From Vicinamibacterales bacterium (lineage in GTDB: Bacteria > Acidobacteriota > Vicinamibacteria > Vicinamibacterales > UBA8438): a stretch of DNA of 64,000 nt. A program made the translations under genes and the position numbers. Shown here in pieces: positions 28,886 through 38,037 of this stretch; the first letter of the stretch is position 1; every line of letters starts with the position of its first letter. The stretch is taken from assembly GCA_937766455.1 (NCBI GenBank), contig CALLXD010000042.1, forward strand, positions 1 through 64,000, written 5' to 3'. The notes below the pieces were generated by a model, which made no database searches, was not told the DNA's origin, and saw only the letters and a list, made by a program, of their open reading frames with translations.

Positions 28886-30058
28886 CTAGGGTTGGGACGC
28901 CCGGGTCAGCAGCGCGAGCACTTCGACCTGCGCGGTTTGCGGCATCATGTCGATTGGCTGCACCGATTGTATGTTGAAGCCATGGCGGTGCAGGATGTCG
29001 AGGTCGCGACTCAACGTCGCCGGGTCACACGACAAGTAGGCCAGTTTGGTCACCGGGCACTGGGAAATGGCGTCTAGGACCGTTTCCCGAGCACCGGCGC
29101 GGGAAGGATTCAGGACGACCGCGTCGGGCGCCTCTTCCCGTAGACGGTCGAGGCCGCGCTCCACCGCGACAGGCGAGATCCCCATGTCGCTCATGCGGCG
29201 CGCGCGGATCGTCGACTTCAGGTCCGCGATGGCGCTCCGGCTGCCCTCCGCAAACAGTACTCGACGGAACCGTCGTCGGAGGGCCAACCCGTGCGTGCCC
29301 ACACCGGCATACAGGTCGGCCAACACATCGCCGCGTCCGAAGAAGCTCTCCATGCGCGCGTGGATGGTGGGCAACAGCGCGAGGTTGACCTGGAAAAAGG
29401 CGGCGGGGGACACGCGGAGCCGACACCCCCCATGCTCGACCCACACTTCACGCTCGCCCCACAACGGATGCACGGCGCCGCGTATGACCTGGGCGTCCGT
29501 GCCGGGGTTCAGGTTGACCGAGATGCCGTTGACGGCGGGGCACTGTCTCCTGAGGCCATCCACTGGAAATGACTGGCGTTCCGTGGTCCGGAACACCAGT
29601 GTGAGGTGCTGGCGGTTTACATCGGTACCGCAGCGGACGTCGATGTGGCGCAAGCTGGGCGGGATCTGCCGGGATGTCTCCAGAAATTGTCGAATCTGGC
29701 GAGTCGTCTCCAGCAGCTCCGGTATGAGCACGCGGCAGTCTGGTGCATCGACGATCTCACGGGTTCCGGTCTGGAAGTAGCCCAGGCGAGGACCGCGGCG
29801 CGACAATGCCACGGCCATCTTGGCCCGGTTGCGATAGCCGTCTCGCAGCGGCGATGGGACGCACGGGAGCACCGGCACCTGTCCGAGGCTAGGGTGCTTG
29901 GCCAAGGCCTGCGCGACGACCTGGTCTTTTCGCTGAAGCTGGTGCTCGTACCCGACACCGAGCAGGGCGCAGGCCCCGCAGTCTTCACTATGGGTGCAGT
30001 TGATCACGTCTGTGGCGTCTTCCATGAACGGACGTACAATACGCCATACCTTCACCAC
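28886..30058 (-). CDS. rlmD: 23S rRNA (uracil-5)-methyltransferase, RlmD/RumA family
   Basis: This is a TrmA/RumA-type RNA methyltransferase making 5-methyluridine. The N-terminal Fe-S cluster ligands are in [12 protein letters not shown], with a later Cys in APDCRVL. The catalytic domain has [28 protein letters not shown] (SAM site), VVLNPSRAG (substrate Asp position) and the catalytic Cys in [13 protein letters not shown]. There is no N-terminal TRAM domain, making it a short form of 390 residues. An in-frame ATG about 33 bases downstream (MEDATDV) is an alternative start. RlmD versus RlmC versus TrmA specificity cannot be fixed from sequence, so the symbol is family level. Confidence 0.85.
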   Translation of the reverse strand: MVKVWRIVRPFMEDATDVINCTHSEDCGACALLGVGYEHQLQRKDQVVAQALAKHPSLGQVPVLPCVPSPLRDGYRNRAKMAVALSRRGPRLGYFQTGTREIVDAPDCRVLIPELLETTRQIRQFLETSRQIPPSLRHIDVRCGTDVNRQHLTLVFRTTERQSFPVDGLRRQCPAVNGISVNLNPGTDAQVIRGAVHPLWGEREVWVEHGGCRLRVSPAAFFQVNLALLPTIHARMESFFGRGDVLADLYAGVGTHGLALRRRFRRVLFAEGSRSAIADLKSTIRARRMSDMGISPVAVERGLDRLREEAPDAVVLNPSRAGARETVLDAISQCPVTKLAYLSCDPATLSRDLDILHRHGFNIQSVQPIDMMPQTAQVEVLALLTRASQP

Positions 30059-30145
30059 CCCGCTGGGCGCAGCGGGGGGCTACAGGGCGGACGGCGGAGA
30101 CACCGCCCCGTGACCCTGTCCAGAGAGCGACGAAAAAAACACCCC

Positions 30146-32188
30146 ATGCCGACTGTGCGTGCCCTCGATCCGCCAGGCTCCACCGGAAACATGTTGGCGA
30201 TGTTGTCCCCCTCGTCGCCCGGGGCCACCCACGCCGCACTCCCCACGACCGCCGCGGAGATGAAGCAGCGGGGCTGGGACGCGGTCGACGTCGTCTTCGT
30301 GACGGGGGACGCCTACATCGACCACCCGAGTTTCGCGATGGCGATTCTCGGTCGCATTCTCGACGCAGCCGGGTTCCGCGTCGGCATCCTGTCCCAGCCG
30401 GATTGGCATTCCGCCGAGGACTGGACACGCTTCGGACGGCCGCGACTGTTCTTTGGCGTCAGCGCGGGCAACATGGACTCGATGATCAATCACTACACGG
30501 CCAACCGGAAGGTGCGCAACGATGATGCGTACTCCCCCGGTGGTCGGATTGGTCTGCGACCGGATCGCGCGACGTTGTCCTACTGCCAGCGCGCGCGGGA
30601 AGCCTATCGTCAGGTGCCAGTGATTGCGGGCGGGGTCGAGGCGTCTCTCCGGCGCCTGGCTCACTACGACTACTGGAGCGACACCGTGCGGCGCTCGATT
30701 CTGCTGGATTGCAAGGCGGACCTGGTCGTCTACGGGATGGGCGAGGAAGGCATCGTGGAGATTGCCCGCCGCCTTCAGGCCGGGGAGACGGTGCGCGACC
30801 TGCGTGACATGCGCGGGGTGGCGTTTGCGCTGGGGGCCTCGGAAGCGACACCGGACGACGCACTGACGCTGCCGTCGTTCGAGGAGGTCCGGGACGATAC
30901 GCTGGCGTTCGCCGAGGCCACGAAGATCATTCACAACGAGACCAACCCGTACAACGCGCGCCGGTTGGCGCAGCGCCACGACCGGCGCGTGGTCGTCTGC
31001 AACCGGCCGGCCTTGCCGATCTCGCAGCCCGCGATGGATCGGATTTACGGATTGCCGTACACCCGGCGGCCACACCCGACCTACACCGAGCCGATCCCGG
31101 CGTTCGAGATGATCAAAGACTCGGTGACCATCATGCGTGGCTGTTTCGGGGGGTGCACGTTCTGCTCGATCACCACCCATCAAGGACGCATCATTCAGTC
31201 ACGCAGCAAGCAGTCCATCGTCAACGAGGTGCGTGCGCTGGCGCGCGACCCGGAGTTCAAGGGGACCGTGAGTGACATCGGCGGCCCCACCGCCAACATG
31301 TACGAGATGAAGTGCACGAAGCCGGAAGTCGAGGCCATCTGCCGACGCCAATCCTGCGTGCATCCGACGATTTGCAAGCTCCTGGGCACGGACCATGATC
31401 CGCTCATCGAGGTGATGGAAGCAGCACGACAGGCACCCGGGGTGAAGAAGGTGCTCGTGGCCAGTGGGCTCCGCATGGACCTGGCGCAACGTTCGCCTCG
31501 CTATATTCGTGAACTCAGTCGCCATCACGTGGGGGGCCACCTGAAGGTGGCGCCGGAACACACGGACCCGGAGGTGTTGGCGCGGATGCGCAAGCCGTCG
31601 GGCGACGACTTCGAACAGTTTGCGAGCACCTTCGAGGCGGAGTCGAAGAAGGCGGGCAAGCAGCAGTACATCGTGCCGTACTTCATCGCCAGCCACCCGG
31701 GGAGCGACCTCCACGCCATGATCGACCTTGCGGTCTTTCTGAAACGTGGCGGCTATCGGCCAGACCAGGTCCAGGATTTCATCCCGGCCCCGTTTGACGT
31801 GGCGACCGCGATGTATCACACGGGCATCGACCCCTTTACCAAGAAGCCGGTGTTCATCGCCAAGCATCTGCGCGATCGCAAGCTGCAGCGCGCGTTGATG
31901 CAGTTCTTCAAGCCCGAGAATTACGTGGAGGTGCGGCGAGCGCTGTTGAAGGCGGGTCGAAGCGACCTGATCGGAAGCGGCTGCGATGCGTTGATCCCCT
32001 CAAAGCCGCCGCGAGAAGCGGTTGCGCGTCGCCGCGAGCAAGCCAACGCACAGTTCACCGGGGAGTATGTCCACACGGTACCCGGTGTGGAGCGCGGGAC
32101 GCCCTCCAAGCGGCAGTCGCGCCACGAATCTGGGTCAGGCTACCGGCCGAACCGCACCAGCGCCACGACACCGCGTACGTCTCGCTAG
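30146..32188 (+). CDS. ygiQ: YgiQ-family radical SAM protein
   Basis: This is a large B12-independent radical SAM protein. The 680-residue protein has the N-terminal YgiQ domain ([43 protein letters not shown]), a core with the CxxxCxxC cluster site [11 protein letters not shown] near residue 335, and the YgiQ C-terminal region [20 protein letters not shown] low-complexity basic tail ends the protein. The start ATG at 30146 follows CGAAAAAAACACCCC with no clear Shine-Dalgarno. The biochemical function of YgiQ remains unknown. It is divergent from the RlmD-type gene, 87 bp apart. Confidence 0.93.
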   Translation: MPTVRALDPPGSTGNMLAMLSPSSPGATHAALPTTAAEMKQRGWDAVDVVFVTGDAYIDHPSFAMAILGRILDAAGFRVGILSQPDWHSAEDWTRFGRPRLFFGVSAGNMDSMINHYTANRKVRNDDAYSPGGRIGLRPDRATLSYCQRAREAYRQVPVIAGGVEASLRRLAHYDYWSDTVRRSILLDCKADLVVYGMGEEGIVEIARRLQAGETVRDLRDMRGVAFALGASEATPDDALTLPSFEEVRDDTLAFAEATKIIHNETNPYNARRLAQRHDRRVVVCNRPALPISQPAMDRIYGLPYTRRPHPTYTEPIPAFEMIKDSVTIMRGCFGGCTFCSITTHQGRIIQSRSKQSIVNEVRALARDPEFKGTVSDIGGPTANMYEMKCTKPEVEAICRRQSCVHPTICKLLGTDHDPLIEVMEAARQAPGVKKVLVASGLRMDLAQRSPRYIRELSRHHVGGHLKVAPEHTDPEVLARMRKPSGDDFEQFASTFEAESKKAGKQQYIVPYFIASHPGSDLHAMIDLAVFLKRGGYRPDQVQDFIPAPFDVATAMYHTGIDPFTKKPVFIAKHLRDRKLQRALMQFFKPENYVEVRRALLKAGRSDLIGSGCDALIPSKPPREAVARRREQANAQFTGEYVHTVPGVERGTPSKRQSRHESGSGYRPNRTSATTPRTSR

Positions 32189-32210
32189 CCGCCGAGGCCC
32201 TCCGGGAACC

Positions 32211-32228
32211 GCCTGGACTTAGCCAGGC
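32211..32228. terminator. Hairpin between convergent genes
   Basis: A perfect 6-bp stem GCCTGG/CCAGGC with a 6-base loop overlaps the stop codon of the MaoC gene and follows the YgiQ gene. It lacks a clear T-run, so it is only a candidate terminator. Confidence 0.4.
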
Positions 32229-32632
32229 AAACGCACCAGTGCGCGGCCCGGCGCAATCACGGCGTCGTCCGCGTTCTTGATATACAGCTGAAGCGTGACG
32301 GTCCCCGCCTGTTGGTCAATCTCGACCACCTCGCCGCCGGCGCGCAGGCGCTCGCCGAGATACGCGGCTCTTCGATTCGAGTACTCAAATTCCACGAGGT
32401 CGCCGTCCTCACCGAGCCACTCGGTGACTACCTGGGACAGCCAATCGCCTTGTAGCGGGCCGTCGACCACGATGTTCGGATGCTTTTCGACCTGGGTGGT
32501 GTACTCCGCATCGAAGTGAATGCGATGCGGATTCCAGACCGCGGCGTTGTAGAGGAACAGCGACACCATGGACGTCTCGTGCGTCCGTTCGTCCAGTTCG
32601 GTGCCGACCGTGACGGTGCTGAGTCTAGGCAT
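32219..32632 (-). CDS. MaoC-like hot-dog fold (acyl-CoA hydratase) protein
   Basis: This is a 137-residue hot-dog protein of the MaoC/FkbR2-type acyl dehydratase group. It has YNAAVWNPHRIHFDAEYT, which contains the hydratase Asp/His pattern (the canonical D-x4-H reads here N-P-H-R-I-H), then VVDGPLQGDWLSQVV. The other MaoC-like gene lies just upstream, 12 bp apart. The two probably form a heterodimeric enoyl-CoA hydratase, as in ChsH1/ChsH2. Its product would act on acyl-CoA thioesters in the cytoplasm. It ends the four-gene thiolase cluster. Confidence 0.75.
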   Translation of the reverse strand: MPRLSTVTVGTELDERTHETSMVSLFLYNAAVWNPHRIHFDAEYTTQVEKHPNIVVDGPLQGDWLSQVVTEWLGEDGDLVEFEYSNRRAAYLGERLRAGGEVVEIDQQAGTVTLQLYIKNADDAVIAPGRALVRLPG

Positions 32633-32644
32633 GTGGTCGGGTCC

Positions 32645-33161
32645 CTACCGGAAAATCCTGCGTCGTATTTCTTCCATGACCAGTTCGCCGTTCTCGGTTT
32701 CGACACGCACGCCGTAGACCACGAAGATGAGTGGGCCCGAGGCCCCCTGTTTTTCGTAGATATCGGCGATCGTCCGCGTCAGAACCAGATGGTCGCCCGG
32801 TTTGACGGGGCGGTGATACGTGTTCTTGATGCCGCCGGCCATGACCCGTCGCAGCGGCAGTTCTGGCAGCAGGGGGTCCACCGTGAGACCGTCCGGACGG
32901 AGCGCGTCGAGGTCGACCAGCGGTTGATGCGCATTGAAGAGAAACATGGGCGGCGCTTCATCGCCGCGTCGGTACTTCTCGAGCCGCTGCTGCGTCGCGA
33001 TCGCGTACTTGACGATGTCGCGTCGCGTCACTTCGAGGCGTTGCGGCTCGCCGGACCGTCCGATCCACTGCCGAATCTGCGGGGTGATCAGTCCACCCGC
33101 GTCAGCCGTCTGCGTCGTGATCGGCCCACTCCGCGTCAGCCGTCTGCGTCGTCTTCGCCAT
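32645..33161 (-). CDS. MaoC N-terminal-domain protein (acyl-CoA hydratase subunit), start disrupted by a 34-bp duplication
   Basis: The protein is a MaoC_dehydrat_N type hot-dog domain: GGLITPQIRQWIGRSGEP, RRDIVKYAIATQQRLEK, RVMAGGIKNTYHRPVKPGDH and LTRTIADIYEKQG. Its natural start is probably ATG at 33161 (MAKTTQTADA). A 21-bp repeat at 33098-33118 and 33132-33152, offset by 34 bp, puts that ATG out of frame with the domain; skipping one copy would give MAKTTQTADAGGLITPQ. In the sequence as given, the in-frame 5' end lies somewhere upstream or at a non-ATG codon near 33139. It likely pairs with the following MaoC protein. Confidence 0.65.
33098..33152. repeat. Imperfect 34-bp tandem duplication at a gene junction
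   Basis: The 21-bp word CGCGTCAGCCGTCTGCGTCGT occurs at 33098-33118 and again at 33132-33152. It spans the stop of the DUF35 gene and the start of the MaoC gene and shifts their relative frame by one base. Confidence 0.85.
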
Positions 33162-33570
33162 GTATTCGGAACCTCGGTACGGTGATGTCGTCGTGTCGAT
33201 CCTGGTAGTCGAGTATGACCGGTAGTCCGATGGCGAGTCGACACGCGTCTGGCACCACCATCGGCGCCACCATGCGGACCCCTTCGGCCAGGTCGACCGT
33301 CAACAGGACGTAGGGCGCCAGTGAAGCGAATCCCCGGTGAAACGCGTGATGACAGACCGTCCAGCTATGCACGCGACCCAGCCCGGAGGCGGTGAACCAT
33401 TCGTTCTCCAGCGAGAAACAGGTGTCGCACATCGGTCGAGGATAGTGTCGAGGGGTCTTGCAGGCCGCGCACCGTTGGAGGACAAGTCGATGGGCTCGCA
33501 GGCCGTCCCAGTAGGGTTGACTCTCGACAGTCGGATCCGGTCGCGGTGGGGCGTGAGTGGGCGCGGTCAT
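33136..33570 (-). CDS. DUF35 OB-fold/zinc-ribbon protein (acyl-CoA-associated)
   Basis: This is a 144-residue protein with the DUF35 architecture: an N-terminal helix, zinc ribbon CAACKTPRHYPRPMCDTC, then an OB-fold ending VPRFRIHGEDDADG. DUF35 proteins are obligate partners of thiolase-like proteins, including the Ltp2-ChsH2 retro-aldolase and HMG-CoA synthase complexes in archaea. The start MTAPTHAPPRPDP (33570) is 7 bp after the thiolase-like stop; a longer start upstream would overlap it. It supports the neighbour as a thiolase-fold enzyme, not a free-standing thiolase. Confidence 0.85.
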   Translation of the reverse strand: MTAPTHAPPRPDPTVESQPYWDGLRAHRLVLQRCAACKTPRHYPRPMCDTCFSLENEWFTASGLGRVHSWTVCHHAFHRGFASLAPYVLLTVDLAEGVRMVAPMVVPDACRLAIGLPVILDYQDRHDDITVPRFRIHGEDDADG

Positions 33571-33577
33571 GGGTCTG

Positions 33578-34732
33578 TCAGTCGCGGTGCATGATCGCGA
33601 TGGAGCCGTCACCGAGATCGCCATACCCGGTCACGAGTCCGACTTCGGCGTTATCAACCTGTCTGGCCCCGCAGTCGCCACGCAGCTGGCGGACAAGCTC
33701 GACGACATGGTTGAGTCCCGCCACGTGTGCCTGCGAGAGCAATCCGCCATGAGTATTGGTCGGCAACACGCCGCCGAGCCCGATGCGCCCGCCCTCGACG
33801 AACGGCCCGCCCTCGCCCTTCGCGCAGAATCCAAGATCCTCGAGCTGGCAGATGACGGTATAGGTGAAGCAGTCGTAGATTTCCGCGACGTCGATATCGG
33901 CATGAGTGACGCCAGCCATCTCGAACGCGCGCGGCGCGGCCTTGGCGAGACCCAGACGGGTCATGTCCGGACGCTGGGTGATCGCGCTCGGTGAATCGGG
34001 ATGACCGACGCCCATTCCCGAGAGCAAGACGCGCGGCCGTGGCATGTCCATCGCGTGATCCGCGCCGCTGACCACAACGGCCGCGCCGCCGTCGCTCTCG
34101 AGGCAGCAGTCCAGCAACCGGAACGGGTCGGCGATCATCCGCGAGGCCTGATGGTCCGCGACCGTCATGGGGGTTCGCATCAGCGCGTTGTCGTTCAGCG
34201 TCGCGTGCCGACGCATCGTTCGCGCGACCTCCGCAAACTGCTCGCTCGTCGTGCCGTACAACTCCATGTGCCGCCGGGCCATTGGGGCGTAGTACTGGGC
34301 GGGGGCGTTCGCGCCCACCGGCGCCTCAAACTCGGACACGACGTGGAACTGCCGCATCTGACCCAACCGCCGATGGATGCGGGCTCCCGAATAGCCATCA
34401 CGACCGAGCGGGACGAGCACGTGCGTGGCGACGCCGGTGCTGACGGCCATGGTTGCGCATTGGAGCGCCGCCACGGCGCTGGCGCCGCCCAGTGGCGTGG
34501 TGGCCGAGAAGCGGAAGTCGTGACTCCCGAAATTGGTCAGCAGGTCTTCGGCGACGACGGCGCCGCTGGCGTACGCGACGATGCCGTCGATGTCTCTCGG
34601 CGTGAGCCCCGCATCAGCAATGGCGGTGAGCGAGGCCTCCAGCGTGAGCCGCAGCGCACTCTTGTCGGTGCCGCGCGTGTAGGGCGTCTCCCCGATGCCG
34701 GTGACCGCGGCCCGGTTACGCAGCGTTGACAT
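33578..34732 (-). CDS. Thiolase-like protein of the lipid-transfer/retro-aldolase (Ltp2-like) group
   Basis: The 384-residue thiolase-fold protein starts MSTLRNRAAVTGIGETPYTR and ends VGLVTGYGDLGDGSIAIMHR. The usual nucleophilic Cys segment is replaced by TTPLGGASAVAALQ, whereas the C-terminal NTHGGLLSQAHVAGLNH is kept, as in Ltp2-type proteins that perform retro-aldol cleavage rather than thiolysis. DCCLESDGGAAVVV is also typical of this family. It leads a four-gene set with DUF35 and two MaoC proteins, the arrangement used for side-chain shortening of steroid or branched acyl-CoAs in actinobacteria. The substrate here is inferred only by analogy. Confidence 0.8.
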   Translation of the reverse strand: MSTLRNRAAVTGIGETPYTRGTDKSALRLTLEASLTAIADAGLTPRDIDGIVAYASGAVVAEDLLTNFGSHDFRFSATTPLGGASAVAALQCATMAVSTGVATHVLVPLGRDGYSGARIHRRLGQMRQFHVVSEFEAPVGANAPAQYYAPMARRHMELYGTTSEQFAEVARTMRRHATLNDNALMRTPMTVADHQASRMIADPFRLLDCCLESDGGAAVVVSGADHAMDMPRPRVLLSGMGVGHPDSPSAITQRPDMTRLGLAKAAPRAFEMAGVTHADIDVAEIYDCFTYTVICQLEDLGFCAKGEGGPFVEGGRIGLGGVLPTNTHGGLLSQAHVAGLNHVVELVRQLRGDCGARQVDNAEVGLVTGYGDLGDGSIAIMHRD

Positions 34733-34781
34733 GCGGCCCCACGACTCGTCTGCTCATTCCAGTGGCCGCCGCGCGTCGGGA

Positions 34782-35414
34782 CTACCGAAATTGTTGGAGG
34801 ACTGCGGGCGCGATCACGCACGAAATCGTGCGCGTTTCGCCTACCAGGTCGAGTGTGACGGCCGAAGTCGGAGCCCAGGCCTCGTAGTCGTAGGTTGCGC
34901 GGCCACTCCCACCGCTTACGGATCGATCGACGGCGCGGGCTGGCTCCCCGTCACGCGAGAGCACGAGATCGGTGAGGGGGTTGTTGGCACCGGCGACCGG
35001 TGTCGCGCTGATGGTGACCCGGGTGCGGCGGGCCGCCTGGAAGTCTGGCTGCGGCGGCGGTTGCCCGTTCCGTACCGTGCCCCAGACCTCGTAGGCCACC
35101 TGTTTGTAGGCGCTGTGAGCGGCCAGCGTGAAATCGTCGTTCTGGCAGAGCCCCGTATCCCAGAAGACACACGGCGGATCGTCCCCACCCTGGGTGCCAC
35201 ATTCGATGGCGTGGTAGTAGCTCTCCGGCGAAATGGGGAGGATGCCTTTGGTCCAGGGCGGCGTGGCACCAGCCCGCGCGGTGGCCTGGATTTGTGCGGA
35301 CGCGTCAGAGACCCAAGGCCCGACGCCGACCAGGAGACACACGACGGCGAGGGGCCAGCGAGCCGCGTGCCGGCGGCGCACGGGCGAACTGGAAGGGGAC
35401 GGTGTCATAGCCAT
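34782..35414 (-). CDS. Secreted protein of unknown function
   Basis: This is a 210-residue exported protein starting MAMTPSPSSSPVRRRHA, with a signal peptide ending SDASAQIQA. The mature part has four Cys residues (IECGTQGGDDPPCVFWDTGLC and TISCVIA) that could form two disulfides, and VTLDLVGETRTISCVIAP near the end. No family is recognised. It follows the DUF2182 gene by 32 bp on the same strand, so it may belong to that operon. Confidence 0.65.
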   Translation of the reverse strand: MAMTPSPSSSPVRRRHAARWPLAVVCLLVGVGPWVSDASAQIQATARAGATPPWTKGILPISPESYYHAIECGTQGGDDPPCVFWDTGLCQNDDFTLAAHSAYKQVAYEVWGTVRNGQPPPQPDFQAARRTRVTISATPVAGANNPLTDLVLSRDGEPARAVDRSVSGGSGRATYDYEAWAPTSAVTLDLVGETRTISCVIAPAVLQQFR

Positions 35415-35446
35415 GCTGCAAAGTATACGACCGCCTGGGGACGTGA

Positions 35447-36232
35447 CTACGCCAGCATCACCAACCCCGCGACTACGAACACCACTCCGCCGAGCTTGCC
35501 AACGACCTCGCCGCGAGGCAGGACCTTCTCCGCCAGCACGAACACGCTGATTGCCGCGACCCAGGCCAGGTTCATGACTCCCGCCACGAACAGCAGGGCC
35601 ATCAAGATCCAGCAGCAGCCGACACAATAGAGCCCGTGCTCGAGCCCCATACGCACCGCGCCCCCGGAGCCTTCTCGCCAGTGTCCCATCACGAATCCAA
35701 GCGGTGACCGGCAGTGGGAGAGGCAGGCGTGCTTGAGTGACGTGAACTGAAAGACGCCCGCGAGTAGCAACAAGACCCCGCCGAGCACGGGGCTGGTGCC
35801 GACCATGGCGGGTGAGAGCAACGCCGAGGCGTGGAGCCCCCACTGCGCGACGGTGGCCAGCGCGCTGAACAACGTCCAGGCCAGCAGGTAGCCGCCAAGG
35901 AAGAGCCCCGTCGGGACCAGCGGGTCGTCCTGTTCGCGTCGCCTGCGATTGGCCGCCGCCATCATCAGAATGAGCGGCGATGCCGACGGCACCATCATCG
36001 CCACCATCATCACGGCCCACATCACGAACACCAGCGCGAGGTCGACGACACCCCATGCACGCATCTGCGGCATCGTCATGTCGCTGCCCATGTCCATGCC
36101 GGCCATGTTCCGAGCCAGATACAACATGTAGGCCCAGCCGAGCGCCGCCACCCCGACGAGACCCGCGGCGACGATCACCCGGTCTCGCCGCAAGAGTCTC
36201 TCCAAAGTGGTGTCGCCAGCCACGGAGCACAC
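35447..36232 (-). CDS. DUF2182 predicted metal-binding integral membrane protein
   Basis: The protein has 261 residues with seven or so transmembrane segments. It contains a methionine-rich periplasmic loop, NMAGMDMGSDMTMPQMRAW, and the conserved VMWAVMMVAMMVPSASP and KHACLSHCRSPLGF. GLYCVGCCWILMALLF lies late. This is the standard DUF2182 layout. Its Met and Cys/His content fits copper or another soft metal, but function is not established. It sits 49 bp downstream of the DUF1326 gene; the two families commonly travel together. Confidence 0.85.
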   Translation of the reverse strand: MCSVAGDTTLERLLRRDRVIVAAGLVGVAALGWAYMLYLARNMAGMDMGSDMTMPQMRAWGVVDLALVFVMWAVMMVAMMVPSASPLILMMAAANRRRREQDDPLVPTGLFLGGYLLAWTLFSALATVAQWGLHASALLSPAMVGTSPVLGGVLLLLAGVFQFTSLKHACLSHCRSPLGFVMGHWREGSGGAVRMGLEHGLYCVGCCWILMALLFVAGVMNLAWVAAISVFVLAEKVLPRGEVVGKLGGVVFVVAGLVMLA

Positions 36233-36281
36233 CTGCGATCAAGTCGATATCTGATGGTGCCGGAAAAGGCAGAACCGGGGG

Positions 36282-36899
36282 CTACGCGGCGTTGGACCAG
36301 TCGAACCCGTAGAGAATCATGTTGGTGTTCTCGGCGCCGATGGAGACGCCGGCGGCGGCGGCGCTGTAGGTGCCGGACCCGCATTCCCCCTTGGTCCAGA
36401 TAAATCCGGTCGGGAGGTGCACCTCGGCCAGGTGATCTTCGCCCGTGACCGGATTCTTGAGCGTGTCGCCACGGCCCTCGGCGATGCCGTCCACGATGAA
36501 CGTGCTCTTGGGCCCGCTGCCCGTAATGGTGATTGCGGCCTTCTTCATCCCCACGACTTCGAAGGTGGGTCCCAGCAATTCCCAGGGCATGCCGCCCAGT
36601 TGGCCGGTGAAGATCTGGCCCAACGCCCCGATCTGTTCCTCTGTGCTGGTTGGTTCGACTACGAATACCGCCTTGCCACCGCCTTCGTGTATCGCCTTGG
36701 GCCAATCAACGATGGCCGCGCAGGTGAGCCCGGACAGATCGACGCTTCCACACGCCCCACTGGCGATTTTGAAACCGACCAGCGCGCGGCAACTCCCATC
36801 TGGGGAGTTGGGAAATCCCCCGAAGTTGCACCCGCAGCCGAAATCACAATTGCAGAATTCGTAGCCCTGACCCTGAAGGGTCCATGGTGTCGCTGTCAT
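36282..36899 (-). CDS. DUF1326 cysteine-rich protein
   Basis: This 205-residue cytoplasmic protein starts MTATPWTLQGQGYEFCNC and has the Cys cluster CNCDFGCGCNFGG near the N-terminus. Further on are GGMPWELLGPTFEVVGMKKA and NPVTGEDHLAEVHLPTGFIW, typical DUF1326 segments. The Cys cluster is a plausible metal site. The pairing with DUF2182 suggests a metal-handling or redox unit, unproven. It is the first gene of a three-gene minus-strand group. Confidence 0.85.
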   Translation of the reverse strand: MTATPWTLQGQGYEFCNCDFGCGCNFGGFPNSPDGSCRALVGFKIASGACGSVDLSGLTCAAIVDWPKAIHEGGGKAVFVVEPTSTEEQIGALGQIFTGQLGGMPWELLGPTFEVVGMKKAAITITGSGPKSTFIVDGIAEGRGDTLKNPVTGEDHLAEVHLPTGFIWTKGECGSGTYSAAAAGVSIGAENTNMILYGFDWSNAA

Positions 36900-37008
36900 C
36901 TGGAGTCTCCTGAACTGCGATCGCGTCGGTTACCGGCGCCGCAGCGTCACATGGTATCCCGTCAGGAAAGGACTTGCTGGCAACCGGTCAGTCGCGGATG
37001 ATCATGCC

Positions 37009-37368
37009 GTGCGTGCCAAGAGCAACACGCGGTTGGTGTATTCCAGCGATTCGGGTGGGGTGTGTGCCGGTTGCGGCTGGCCGCAGCGGCGCTGCGTCTG
37101 CAGTCGTGGGCGCGTGGCCAACGAGGCAATTCCCACCCGCGTGGTCGCCAAGCTGCGCATGGAGAAGAAGGGGCGCGGGGGAAAGACGGTGACCGTGGTG
37201 TCCGGCTTGCCGCGGAATGCCGCGTTCCTGAAGGCGCTGTGCGCCGAATTGAAGAAATCGTGCGGCACCGGTGGGGCGGTCGTGGACGACAGTGTCGAGG
37301 TCCAGGGAGAGTTGCGCGACCGCGTGCGGGACGTGTTGCAAAAGCGAGGCTATCTGGTCAAGGGGTGA
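37009..37368 (+). CDS. yciH: SUI1/YciH-family translation initiation factor-like protein
   Basis: The 119-residue protein has an N-terminal zinc-like knuckle CAGCGWPQRRCVC and a C-terminal SUI1 domain (RMEKKGRGGKTVTVVSGLP, LCAELKKSCGTGGAVVD, VEVQGELRDRVRDVLQKRGY). It is homologous to eIF1 and bacterial YciH, which monitor initiation at start codons. The GTG at 37009 is used; no earlier in-frame ATG is close. It sits alone between the DUF1326 gene (opposite strand) and the SnoaL-like gene. Confidence 0.92.
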   Translation: MRAKSNTRLVYSSDSGGVCAGCGWPQRRCVCSRGRVANEAIPTRVVAKLRMEKKGRGGKTVTVVSGLPRNAAFLKALCAELKKSCGTGGAVVDDSVEVQGELRDRVRDVLQKRGYLVKG

Positions 37369-37458
37369 TCTGGCCGGTACGGCGGCGCGGTCAGTTGGGA
37401 CCATGCGGTTGTGTCCCGGTCCGCGCTGAAGCGGTTGTTCAAGAATTGAGGAGCAGAG

Positions 37459-37956
37459 ATGTCGAAGTTACGTATGTTGGTCGCGGTCGCAGTGGTGGTT
37501 GGCGGGGGATCCGCTTGGGTGTCGGCGCAGAGTGGGAGTGCGTCGGGCACGTTGACGGGACAAGACTACGGTGAGATCGAGGAACTCTACGCCCGGTACA
37601 GCCACGGGAGCGATTTTCGGGACGGCGATTTGTTCGTGTCCGCATTTTCCGAAGACGCCACGATCGTACGAGCGGACGGGAGCAGCATTCAGGGCAAGGC
37701 CAATCTGGTGGCCGAGCGCGCCGAACGCAACCAGGGGCGGTCGGGCGACGTGGGAAGACGTCACCGGACGGCGAGTTATCGCATCACCGCGACCCCGGAC
37801 GGCGCGAAAGGCCGCGCCTATTACGTGCTGTTGGATGTGACCACGCGTCCGGCGACGACCACGTTCACTGGCTACTACGACGACCTGTTTGTGCGGACGC
37901 CGGCCGGATGGCGTATCAAGCACCGCACCATCAACCGCGACACGCCCAGCAACTAG
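37459..37956 (+). CDS. Secreted SnoaL/NTF2-like protein
   Basis: The 165-residue protein has a signal peptide ending GSAWVSAQS. It carries an NTF2-like (SnoaL_4 type) alpha+beta fold: QDYGEIEELYARYSHGSDF, VSAFSEDATIVRADGS and TGYYDDLFVRTPAGWRIKHR, ending TINRDTP. NTF2-like folds are often enzymatic or ligand-binding; here the role is unknown. The ATG at 37459 has GAGGAGCAGAG 6-16 bases upstream. Confidence 0.8.
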   Translation: MSKLRMLVAVAVVVGGGSAWVSAQSGSASGTLTGQDYGEIEELYARYSHGSDFRDGDLFVSAFSEDATIVRADGSSIQGKANLVAERAERNQGRSGDVGRRHRTASYRITATPDGAKGRAYYVLLDVTTRPATTTFTGYYDDLFVRTPAGWRIKHRTINRDTPSN

Positions 37957-38037
37957 CAGCTCGGTCGGACTCAGCGCCGGTCGCATGCCGCGGCACGTCC
38001 ATGACGGGCTGCCAGGCCGCGACGCGGCGTCGTCACT

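Noticed and set aside
29606-30145. Upstream extension of the YgiQ gene across the RlmD-type gene
   Set aside because: The extension is antisense to a real methyltransferase; [10 protein letters not shown] at 30146 gives the normal start.
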